Assembly (NCBI GenBank): GCA_028696075.1
Contig: JAQVHS010000004.1
Location: 19,603-83,602 of the forward strand
Length of the DNA: 64,000 bases
From: Candidatus Gastranaerophilales bacterium
GTDB lineage: Bacteria > Cyanobacteriota > Vampirovibrionia > Gastranaerophilales > JAILCC01
Direction of reading: 5' to 3'
The notes beneath the pieces were generated by a model that was not told the origin of the DNA, did not search any database, and saw only the letters and a list, made by a program, of their open reading frames with translations. Below, in pieces: positions 40,270 through 50,191 of this stretch (the first letter of the stretch is position 1; every line of letters begins with the position of its first letter). A program made the position numbers and the translations under genes.

Positions 40270-42184
40270 CACGTTCGTACTTTTCAAAAACCATATTTTT
40301 TCTGATTTTTGCTGTAAAAGTCATTAACCCGTTTTCTATCGTAAAACCGTCTGAAACAAAGCTTAGGTTACTTATTCGCTCAAAAGTACGATAATTGCTT
40401 CTTGCCGCAATTTTCTCATTAAGTTCTTTTAAAAGCATCTTTTTAAACGCAGGGTCTTGTTCAACTCCCGACTCTTTAACTCCGTTTTCCTGAGCCCATT
40501 TAATCATAGTTTCTTCATCAGTTTTAATTAAAGCGCCCAAAGAGCTTTTGTCCTGACCAACAAGAACTATTTGTCTTACAAAATCGCTCATCATACAAGT
40601 TTGTTCAATAGTATCAGGCTCTATATTTTCGCCGTTGGAAAGAACTATCAAATCTTTTGCCCTTCCCGTTAAAATAAGGCAATTATCTTCCGTAATCCAG
40701 CCTAAATCACCCGTTATAAACCATCCTGTCTTTAATAAGACCTTATCGGTTGCTTCTTTATCTTTATAATACCCTCTCATTATCTGGGGACCTTTTGCCA
40801 AAACCAACCCTCTTTGCCCTTTCGGCATAAGAGTTAATTTGTCGGGGTCAACAATAACAATTTCGGTTTCGTTGATAGGATAACCGGCAGAATACATCTT
40901 ATTTTTAGCGAACTGTCTTGCTGTTAATATAGGTGATGTTTCAGTCAAACCGTAACCTACTACTACCTGCAAGTTGGCTGCATCAAAGAAATCCTCTATA
41001 TGTGGAGCTAACGCGCCGCCGCCTGATATACATTTTGGAAACTTACCGCCTAAAGCTTTTCTTATTTTATTGAAGACCAGTTTGTTGGCAAGGTTGTAAG
41101 CAGGCATAAGATATGCCATCTTAATATTTGCTTCAAACCTTTCTATACCTCTCGGCGATTGATTATGTATACAGGTACCGTCTAAAAGCCTTCTTACTTT
41201 TCTGTATCTTTTTGCCATATGCAATAAAGAATAAAAAATACCTCTTTGAATATTAGATTTTGTTTTTATCTCATTAGCAATACCTTCATAAATAGATTCC
41301 CAAAGCCTCGGAACCCCTACTATAAAATCGGGGCGGTATTTTTTCATATCTTTTTTAAAGCTTCTTATATTTGTATAGCATAAGGTAGAACCGCAATACA
41401 AAACATAATATTCAACCATTCTTTCGTACATGTGCCATATAGGAAGAACGCTCAATATATGCTGGTTGCTCGGAATTACGATACATGGGTGAAGGTTGAT
41501 AAGCTGACTTACGAGATTGCCATGCGTTAACATAATCCCCTTTGGCTTCCCTGTTGTTCCCGAGCTGTACACCAAAGTAGCCAGGTCATCTCTTGATATA
41601 TTCGCTCTTTTTACTTCTCTGCCCTTGCCCATTTCAACAAGATTTTCAAAGCTGTAAAGAGGAACTTCCGTTTCCAGATTGGAAATGTCTTCATTTCCGA
41701 TATAAACAATAAATTCAATACGGGAAGCGGACAGCATACCTGCTTTCTTGATTAAGTCAATACTATCAGTTACCAAAGCCTCACTATCACTGTGTTCATA
41801 AATGTATCTTAATTCTTCAAAAGGCGCCAATGAACCTCTGACAGCGTTAACAGCGCCGCAAGCCAATATAGCCTGATCAATAAGCAGCCACTTTGCCGTA
41901 TTTTCGCTGAAAATTGCAATGTGTTTACCTTTTTCCAATCCTAAGGTTTGCAGAGCAGCTATTACCAAGTTAACTTTTTCATAAGCTTCTTTAAAAGTTA
42001 AACGAATTTTGGAATAATCATCCTTTAATGCAAAAAGGTCAGGGTATTTTCTTGCACATAGCGAAAGTGCCTCCGTAACGGAGTTCAATTCCTTAATATT
42101 TTTGATAACAAACATGTGCTTACTTACAAATTTTGAAATGTCATAACCCGAATCCGGTGTCTTCGTTAATATTTCCGCGTGCAT
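40247..42184 (-). CDS. Long-chain acyl-CoA / acyl-ACP synthetase (AMP-forming)
   Basis: This ANL-superfamily adenylating enzyme has the P-loop-like TLVYSSGTTGKPKGIMLTH, the A4 region PIWHMYERMVEY, VVVGYGLTETSP, TGDLGWITEDNCLILTGRAKD and the terminal-domain SNGENIEPDTIE. The 'HxYER' and long mid-section insert are typical of bacterial FadD15/Aas-like fatty acid activating enzymes, including cyanobacterial acyl-ACP synthetase. It recycles or activates free fatty acids. The ATG at 42184 (645 residues) follows a purine-rich GAGAAAAAGAAT. The ATG 11 codons upstream lies inside an inverted repeat and lacks a ribosome-binding site. Confidence 0.88.
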   Translation of the reverse strand: MHAEILTKTPDSGYDISKFVSKHMFVIKNIKELNSVTEALSLCARKYPDLFALKDDYSKIRLTFKEAYEKVNLVIAALQTLGLEKGKHIAIFSENTAKWLLIDQAILACGAVNAVRGSLAPFEELRYIYEHSDSEALVTDSIDLIKKAGMLSASRIEFIVYIGNEDISNLETEVPLYSFENLVEMGKGREVKRANISRDDLATLVYSSGTTGKPKGIMLTHGNLVSQLINLHPCIVIPSNQHILSVLPIWHMYERMVEYYVLYCGSTLCYTNIRSFKKDMKKYRPDFIVGVPRLWESIYEGIANEIKTKSNIQRGIFYSLLHMAKRYRKVRRLLDGTCIHNQSPRGIERFEANIKMAYLMPAYNLANKLVFNKIRKALGGKFPKCISGGGALAPHIEDFFDAANLQVVVGYGLTETSPILTARQFAKNKMYSAGYPINETEIVIVDPDKLTLMPKGQRGLVLAKGPQIMRGYYKDKEATDKVLLKTGWFITGDLGWITEDNCLILTGRAKDLIVLSNGENIEPDTIEQTCMMSDFVRQIVLVGQDKSSLGALIKTDEETMIKWAQENGVKESGVEQDPAFKKMLLKELNEKIAARSNYRTFERISNLSFVSDGFTIENGLMTFTAKIRKNMVFEKYERVIEEMYR

Positions 42185-42200
42185 ATTCTTTTTCTCACAA

Positions 42201-42226
42201 TGTAGTAGTTCATACATTCTACTACA
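42201..42226. promoter_or_regulatory. Inverted repeat, possible operator of the acyl-CoA synthetase gene
   Basis: TGTAGTAG and CTACTACA are perfect 8-base arms around a 10-base centre. The element lies 17 bases before the chosen start in the leader between the divergent synthetase and prepilin genes. TetR/FadR-type regulators bind sites of this size. Confidence 0.5.
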
Positions 42227-42296
42227 AAACCTATAAATAAAAAAATTTGTTACAATAGTATCATTTTTTTAATTAACTTCTCTAAACAGGAAAAAA

Positions 42297-42317
42297 ATGT
42301 TAGAATTAAAGCTATGA
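42297..42317 (+). CDS. Possible six-codon leader peptide MLELKL
   Basis: An AGGA lies 5 bases before ATG 42297. The frame reads MLELKL and ends with TGA that overlaps the prepilin ATG as ATGA. The prepilin start itself lacks a ribosome-binding site, so ribosomes could terminate here and reinitiate. This is a prediction from spacing alone. Confidence 0.3.
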   Translation: MLELKL

Positions 42318-43255
42318 ATAATAGAAGTAAAAAAAACGCATTTACATTATCGGAAGTTCTGACTACCCTTATGATAGTAGGTGTGGTTGCAGCAATTACC
42401 ATACCTGCTCTTAATTCTAATATAACGGAAGAAACAAAACTCAAATCTCTTAGAGCTTTTAATAATGCTTTTAATCAAAATATCCTCACAACAATCGCTG
42501 AAGATGCTTGCGACAGTCTGTCCTGTCTTAATAAGTGGGGAGATTCGGCAAATGCCAACATAATGCACAACGGGGCTTTGGAAAAATATCTGAACTATGC
42601 AAGCCGATGTATTCCCGATACAACTATACCGGATGCTGAATGTCTGATACAGGGTTGTAAAGATGAAAAAGATACGAAACAAGAAGGTTGCGTAAATGAA
42701 CTATGCAAAGATAAACAAGGTCAGGAAAAAGACGACTGTTTAACAGAGGAACATGACGAGTGTTCTTATGACATAAATGAATGCTACGACCCAAAATGTA
42801 CGGGATCGGGCTGCTGGGGTAATTCAAAAGCATATTGTATGTTAGACGGTGCTGACTGTAAGAATATTAATTACAATAAAGATTTCAGAAAATATTTACT
42901 GACAAACGCTATGTCATTAGCTATAGTGGATTTCCCCGGAAATTGTGCAAACGAAGATATCGCAGCTGAAGACGGCGAATCGTCATTATATGCCTGTTCC
43001 TTAATTTATGTGGATGTAAATGGCATAAAAGGCCCAAACCAAGCAGGGAATGATATTTTTGCTTTTTATATTCTTGATAAACCTATAAACAATGTATTCC
43101 TGTTCCCGTTCGGAGGCGAGATAGATTTCCCCGATGAAGACGGCGCTGTACATAGATACAGCTTGGGAGAAACTCAATGCGACCCTAAAAGCATTAATAT
43201 AGAAAATAGGTTTGCCTGCACAGCAAGAAATTTGAAATTCGGAAGTCATCAATGA
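42314..43255 (+). CDS. Type IV prepilin-like protein (class III signal)
   Basis: MNNRSKKNAFTLSEVLTTLM carries a type IV prepilin leader. Cleavage would fall between A9 and F10, with Glu14 as E+5, followed by the hydrophobic helix to about residue 33 (IVGVVAAITIPAL). The leader has Ala instead of the usual Gly at -1. The 280-residue globular part is Cys-rich (about 20 Cys) with a central Asp/Glu/Lys-rich low-complexity region, so multiple disulfides are likely outside the cell. It is a major or minor pilin or pseudopilin processed by the PilD encoded at 39223. A six-codon leader frame ends in ATGA overlap with its start. Confidence 0.88.
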   Translation: MNNRSKKNAFTLSEVLTTLMIVGVVAAITIPALNSNITEETKLKSLRAFNNAFNQNILTTIAEDACDSLSCLNKWGDSANANIMHNGALEKYLNYASRCIPDTTIPDAECLIQGCKDEKDTKQEGCVNELCKDKQGQEKDDCLTEEHDECSYDINECYDPKCTGSGCWGNSKAYCMLDGADCKNINYNKDFRKYLLTNAMSLAIVDFPGNCANEDIAAEDGESSLYACSLIYVDVNGIKGPNQAGNDIFAFYILDKPINNVFLFPFGGEIDFPDEDGAVHRYSLGETQCDPKSINIENRFACTARNLKFGSHQ

Positions 43256-44520
43256 AAATACTAGTAATAGGCAAAACTGCAAGAGAACATGCTTTCATAG
43301 AAAAAATTTCAAACAGCCCGAGGATTACCGAGCTTTTTTGTGTACCGGGAAATCCCGCTATAGCGGAATATGCAACTTGTGTAAACATTGCGCTTGATGA
43401 TATTGAAGCAATGGCATCTTTTGCAGCCGAACATCAAATAGATTTAACCGTAGCGCTTGATGAGTATGTTATTGCAAAAGGCATAGCGGATATTTTTGAG
43501 CAGTATAATCTTAAAATTTTTGCACCAAAAATAAGCAGCGCACAAATTGCACTCAGCAGAGTTTTTGCAAAAAAATTTATGTATAAAAACAAAATCCCCT
43601 CTTCGAAATACGGTATCTTTGATAAAGAAACATCAGCCATTGACTACGCAAGAAAATCTTCTTATCCCTTATTGATAAAGTACGATACTCTTGAAGAGCA
43701 GGATACTTACTTTTGCGAAACCTTTAACGAAGCAAAAAAATATATTCAAAAAGCTTTTAGCGATGCCCAAAAACAAATCGTGATAGAAGACTACATTGAA
43801 GGTGATGAAATCACATTTACAATCCTTACCGACGGGTTTAATGTTTTACCTTTTCCTTTTGTAAAATTGTACAAAAGAGCGTTGGAAGGCGATGGCGGAG
43901 CTATTACAAAAGGAGTGGGGGCTTATATTCCTCCAAACAAAATTAATCTTCACATAGAAGAAATCATTGCAAAAAAAATAGTATTTCCGCTGTTAGACAC
44001 AATGCAGGAAGAAAGTATTGCTTATGAAGGTTTTTTGTCGATAAATTTTGTTATAACTCCCAAAAACGAAGTAAAAGCGCTGGAATTTTCTCCTGCTTTT
44101 AACATTTTAGAAGCGGTAAGTGTTCTCCCTCTGGTTGAGGATGATTTAATAGATATAATTTATGCGAGTATATCAGGTGCATTGGGTGATGAATATTCAA
44201 GCCTCAACATCACTGACGATACGGTAGTAAGCGTCGGGCTTTTAAGCGGAAATTATCCTTTTAACCATAAAGAAAATACAATGATTGAAGGCATAGAAGA
44301 TATTGATGAGGATGAAGTTGAAGTCTATTACAATAATACCGCTATGAACAGCAGCTACGAACTCGTTACCGCGGGCGGTCTTCCCGTTATATTAAGAGGA
44401 ACCGGCTCAACTGTAAATAATGCGAGAGAAAGAGTTTACAACTGCATAGATACAATCACTTTCCCTGAAATCAGATACAGAAAAGATATTGCAAAATTTA
44501 ATATTTCAAAAGACTTCTAA
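43252..44520 (+). CDS. PurD-like ATP-grasp protein with degenerate active site
   Basis: Its overall fold and length (422) match phosphoribosylamine-glycine ligase: ILVIGKTAREHAFIEKISNSP, IAPKISSAQIALSRVFAKKF, IVIEDYIEGDEITFTILTDG, GAYIPP and a C-terminal GGLPVILRGTGSTVNNARERVY. Several catalytic motifs are changed, however. GGGREHA has become KTAREHA, VGPE is missing, the AAGKGV loop is missing, HKRxxDGDxGPNTGG is YKRALEGDGGAITKG, and ExNxRFGDPE is EFSPAFNILE. A diverged enzyme or a regulatory pseudoenzyme are both possible. The ATG overlaps the prepilin stop (ATGA), so the two are coupled. Confidence 0.8.
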   Translation: MKILVIGKTAREHAFIEKISNSPRITELFCVPGNPAIAEYATCVNIALDDIEAMASFAAEHQIDLTVALDEYVIAKGIADIFEQYNLKIFAPKISSAQIALSRVFAKKFMYKNKIPSSKYGIFDKETSAIDYARKSSYPLLIKYDTLEEQDTYFCETFNEAKKYIQKAFSDAQKQIVIEDYIEGDEITFTILTDGFNVLPFPFVKLYKRALEGDGGAITKGVGAYIPPNKINLHIEEIIAKKIVFPLLDTMQEESIAYEGFLSINFVITPKNEVKALEFSPAFNILEAVSVLPLVEDDLIDIIYASISGALGDEYSSLNITDDTVVSVGLLSGNYPFNHKENTMIEGIEDIDEDEVEVYYNNTAMNSSYELVTAGGLPVILRGTGSTVNNARERVYNCIDTITFPEIRYRKDIAKFNISKDF

Positions 44521-44550
44521 ATAATAAAAAAGCCTGCCGTTTAAGGCAGG
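44521..44550 (-). terminator. Intrinsic terminator of gyrB
   Basis: CCTGCC and GGCAGG form a perfect six-base stem with a six-base loop. On the minus strand it is followed by CTTTTTTATTAT. It could also slow transcription from the PurD-like gene on the plus strand, but there is no T-run on that side. Confidence 0.75.
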
Positions 44551-44648
44551 TATCGGTTAAATATGCTCTTCATAAATCTACTATACCCTGATAAATCTTA
44601 TTTGAACATTAGGCTGTAGAATTATTAATATATTAGCCTTGAGAATAA

Positions 44649-47114
<2,466 letters not shown>

Positions 47115-47128
47115 TTACTTCCTTCTGT

Positions 47129-47137
47129 ATTATAACA
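47129..47137 (-). promoter_or_regulatory. Extended -10 promoter of gyrB
   Basis: On the minus strand TG-T-TATAAT lies about 40 bases before the gyrB ATG, with no strong -35 box. Weak -35 with extended -10 is a usual form for supercoiling-sensitive gyrase promoters, which is an inference here. Confidence 0.6.
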
Positions 47138-47184
47138 CAAAGGTATCTAAATAGCTGAAATGTTACAAGCACAAAATATTATAT

Positions 47185-49560
47185 CTATTTACTGCAAGGT
47201 TTTTGATGGATTTGCTTCTTCCATTGTTTGCTCTCATTATCAAAATTATAAACATGAAAAGTTTTACCATCGGTACTGATTCTTATTGAGTTATCATAAT
47301 CGGTTCTGAAAATTCTTCCGTATTTAAGGTAATTCATTACTATAGGGCATGGATGTCCGTAACTATTCTTACCAACGGATATTACGGAAACATCAGGATT
47401 TACCATTTGTGCCATCTGATAATTAAGCGCATTTTTGCTGCCATGATGACCTACTTTAAAGGCTTCTACTTTTTTGCCGACATTCTCCTTAAGGCATTTG
47501 TAAGAATTTTTTTCATTATCACCCATCAAAAGCAGATCAAAATCTTTATAAACAATAAAAAGTATTATAGAGGTATCGTTTTGACTGTTAGGAATAGTAT
47601 CAGGCGGCTTAATGGCAATTATTCTGATAGAATCATCAAGCTTTATTTCTTGAACCGGGTTTAATATTTGAACCGGTTTAATATTTTTACTGTTAAAATA
47701 ATCCATCATGGTGTAATATGTCTTACTTTTAGCGCTTTCGCCGTTTGTAATCACCTGCTTGACATTAACGGACTTAAGAACATCAACAGCCCCGCCTATA
47801 TGGTCGCTGTCAGGATGCGTCAGAATTAACATATCAAGCGTGTTAATACCGCTGTTCTTCAAAAACGGGACAATAACACTCTTTCCCGAATTATAATTCT
47901 TGCCTTCGTTTCTGCCTGCATCAACAAGTATAGTCTTATTCTGTGGTGTTTCAATCAAAATACTGTCCGCCTCACCTACGCTCAAAAATGTTACGCGCAA
48001 ATCATCCGCAAAAGCTTTTACTGCAAATGAAACAGACAGGAATATTACAAGTATGAAGGTTATTATTTTCTGTCGCATATTCTTAAATTCATTTTTAATT
48101 AATATTGTAAATAATATTATTATACTATAGAATATAATTATTTCCAATAAATTAGGCTTTGCAATATAAATAGTAGCATTTGGCAGTTTTGAAATAAATT
48201 CGGCTACAAAGATTATTAAATTAATAAAAGGTTCATTGACTTTATCAAGCAGAAAGCCTATAAAATAGCCTGCTTTAGACATCCAAATAAATATACTTGA
48301 AATAAAACCGCAAAAACTCATAATTGCCATAAACGGAAGAACAAGCATATTCGCCAAAATTGAATAAATATTAAAAGTATTAAAGCAATACATCTGAACC
48401 GGAGCTGCCCATACCTGTGCCACAAAAGGAACGACGAACCATCCTGATATCCAGGGTTTTACGGGGAATAAATTCATCAAAGGTTCAGCACAGTTCATAA
48501 TCCCGAAAGTAACTAAAAAAGATAATAAAAATCCTATATCGGTAATAAGCATAGGGTCATAAATAAGCAAAAGCATACATACCAAGAACAAAATCGTATT
48601 ATTAGGCGCAGCTCTGTCCAAGAGTTTCCCGAGCAAACCAAGTTCTAACATCCAGGTAGCTCTTGTAACAGATGGCGGAAATCCCGTCATCAAAGCGTAC
48701 ACAAATACAACAAATGCGCCTGAAATGATAGTTAATCTAAACGGAACCTTAAGCTTGGAAAAAATAAAATACCATACCCCGAAGATAAAAGCCACATTCA
48801 TACCCGATGCCGCAAGCAAATGATATAACCCGGAGTTTATAAAATCCTGCTTTATTTGTGCGGACGGCTTGATTGCTTCGCTGCCAAAAACTATCCCGCC
48901 GAGTACTTCCGTTTGGCCGGGTGATAAAATTTGCAAATGCTTTTGAATAATATTTTCTCTTACCTTGTCCGCTAACTGAATAATTTTTTGCCAAAACGTT
49001 ATTTTTTCGGGAATTTTTTGAAAGCTTTTTGCAATAGAAATTGTAAAAATCCCCTGATTTTTTAAATATTCCCCGTAATCAAACTGCCCGGGATTATGTA
49101 CTTCAAACGGTTTTTTGACTTCAACATCAAGCCTTAAATAATCGCCGCGCCTTACATCAACATCGCCGTCAAGCAAAACCATAGTTTTCGCCTTGAGGGT
49201 TTCCCTAGAGCCGTCGTTATTTTCGACATTATCTATATTAAAATAAAATCTCTTTTTACCGGAGGCGCTAAAATCAGGCAGATTAGCAACTCTGCCGTAG
49301 ATGGTTTTGGTCTGATAAGCATAAGACAAAAATTCATCGGGTCTCGGGATTCTAAGGAAGGTATATACAGTCATTAACAAAAAAGCTAACACTAATACAA
49401 TACTAAAGCGTAAGCTCAAATATTTTTTATAAAATCCGAAAAGCAAAGCTAAGGTAAGTAAAACGGCAAAAAGCGGAATTAATCCTAAGATTGCCCCACT
49501 GACAGCAAAAATAGCAACGCTCGAAAATATTATAGTTTTTATATGCTTTTCCAACTCCAT
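47185..49560 (-). CDS. comEC: DNA internalisation competence protein ComEC/Rec2
   Basis: ComEC forms the inner-membrane channel for single-stranded DNA during natural transformation. An N-terminal DUF4131/OB-like domain (residues ~40-170) has the PFEVHNPGQFDYGEYLKNQGI motif. The competence domain follows: LYHLLAASGMNVAFIFG, GFPPSVTRATWM and about eight further spans. The C-terminal metallo-beta-lactamase domain has FLSVGEADSILIETP, LTHPDSDHIGG and VGHHGSKNA, a likely nuclease. The length of 791 is full. The start ATG lacks a clear ribosome-binding site; an in-frame TTG six codons upstream is the alternative. With prepilin and PilD in the window, natural competence is likely. Confidence 0.94.
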   Translation of the reverse strand: MELEKHIKTIIFSSVAIFAVSGAILGLIPLFAVLLTLALLFGFYKKYLSLRFSIVLVLAFLLMTVYTFLRIPRPDEFLSYAYQTKTIYGRVANLPDFSASGKKRFYFNIDNVENNDGSRETLKAKTMVLLDGDVDVRRGDYLRLDVEVKKPFEVHNPGQFDYGEYLKNQGIFTISIAKSFQKIPEKITFWQKIIQLADKVRENIIQKHLQILSPGQTEVLGGIVFGSEAIKPSAQIKQDFINSGLYHLLAASGMNVAFIFGVWYFIFSKLKVPFRLTIISGAFVVFVYALMTGFPPSVTRATWMLELGLLGKLLDRAAPNNTILFLVCMLLLIYDPMLITDIGFLLSFLVTFGIMNCAEPLMNLFPVKPWISGWFVVPFVAQVWAAPVQMYCFNTFNIYSILANMLVLPFMAIMSFCGFISSIFIWMSKAGYFIGFLLDKVNEPFINLIIFVAEFISKLPNATIYIAKPNLLEIIIFYSIIILFTILIKNEFKNMRQKIITFILVIFLSVSFAVKAFADDLRVTFLSVGEADSILIETPQNKTILVDAGRNEGKNYNSGKSVIVPFLKNSGINTLDMLILTHPDSDHIGGAVDVLKSVNVKQVITNGESAKSKTYYTMMDYFNSKNIKPVQILNPVQEIKLDDSIRIIAIKPPDTIPNSQNDTSIILFIVYKDFDLLLMGDNEKNSYKCLKENVGKKVEAFKVGHHGSKNALNYQMAQMVNPDVSVISVGKNSYGHPCPIVMNYLKYGRIFRTDYDNSIRISTDGKTFHVYNFDNESKQWKKQIHQKPCSK

Positions 49561-49650
49561 AAAAGAATTATATAGCAATAAGCTTAAGAGAGGAAGCTGG
49601 GAAGGAAGCTAGGCAGCTGGGAAGCTGAGAAGCTGGGAGGTTATTTTGCC

Positions 49651-49894
49651 GTCATTGCGAAAATGCGCAAGCATTTGAAGCTGTTATTTTGCCGTCATTG
49701 CGAAAATGCGCAAGCATTTGAAGCTGTTATTTTGCCGTCATTGCGAAAATGCGCAAGCATTTGAAGCAATCTATGGGAAAGAAGTTAGGCAGCTAGGCAG
49801 CTGAGAAGCTGGGAGGCTGGAAGGTGAAAAGGTGGAGAGGTTATTTTACCGTCATTGCGAAAATGCGCAAGCATTTGAAGCAATCTATAGGAAG
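49651..49894. repeat. Repeat cluster: palindromic 30-base cores in 43-bp tandem
   Basis: GTCATTGCGAAAATGCGC begins cores at 49651, 49694, 49737 and 49851. The first three are spaced by exactly 43 bases with TTATTTTGCC between them. Each core folds on itself (AAATGC/GCATTT inside ATTGC/GCAAT). Between the clusters lie GAAGCTGGGAGG-like direct runs. A fifth, diverged core lies in reverse at 50063-50101. This 630-base stretch upstream of comEC holds no gene. Confidence 0.85.
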
Positions 49895-49972
49895 GAAGCT
49901 AGGTAGCTGGGAGGCTGGGAGGTGAAAAGGTGAAGAGCTTAAGAGTTGAAGTTCTTCTTAATGTCATGCTGA
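49839..49972 (+). repeat. Left arm of a ~130-bp inverted repeat
   Basis: Block A (49839-49893, 55 bases) and block B (49929-49972, 44 bases) are exact reverse complements of 52702-52756 and 52630-52673. The mirrored order A-B ... B'-A' brackets the 697-residue coiled-coil gene. Confidence 0.9.
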
Positions 49973-50133
49973 GGAGCGTAGCGAGCTCAGTATCTTACCG
50001 ATTTTATGTTTAAACTTCAAGTTGGAGGACTCAAGTACCTATTGGTAAGACTTGAAGCACTGGATTGTCACAAAAATGCTAGGCATTTTTTCGCAATGAC
50101 ATCACGCTTTTATGTATTGAAGTTACAATCATG

Positions 50134-50166
50134 AAAAACAGGTCAGAATAACTTCTGACCTGTTTT
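50134..50166 (-). terminator. Strong bidirectional terminator after the 50192 gene
   Basis: AAAACAGGTCAGAA and TTCTGACCTGTTTT form a 14-base perfect stem with a TAAC-type loop. The A and T runs on both sides make it work in both directions. It ends the 697-residue protein gene. Confidence 0.85.
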
Positions 50167-50191
50167 AACCTATTTGATTATTTTGCTCATC

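Noticed and set aside
49600-50101. CRISPR array
   Set aside because: The 43-base tandem units have no unique spacers of constant length, the repeats are palindromic REP-like cores, and no cas genes are present.
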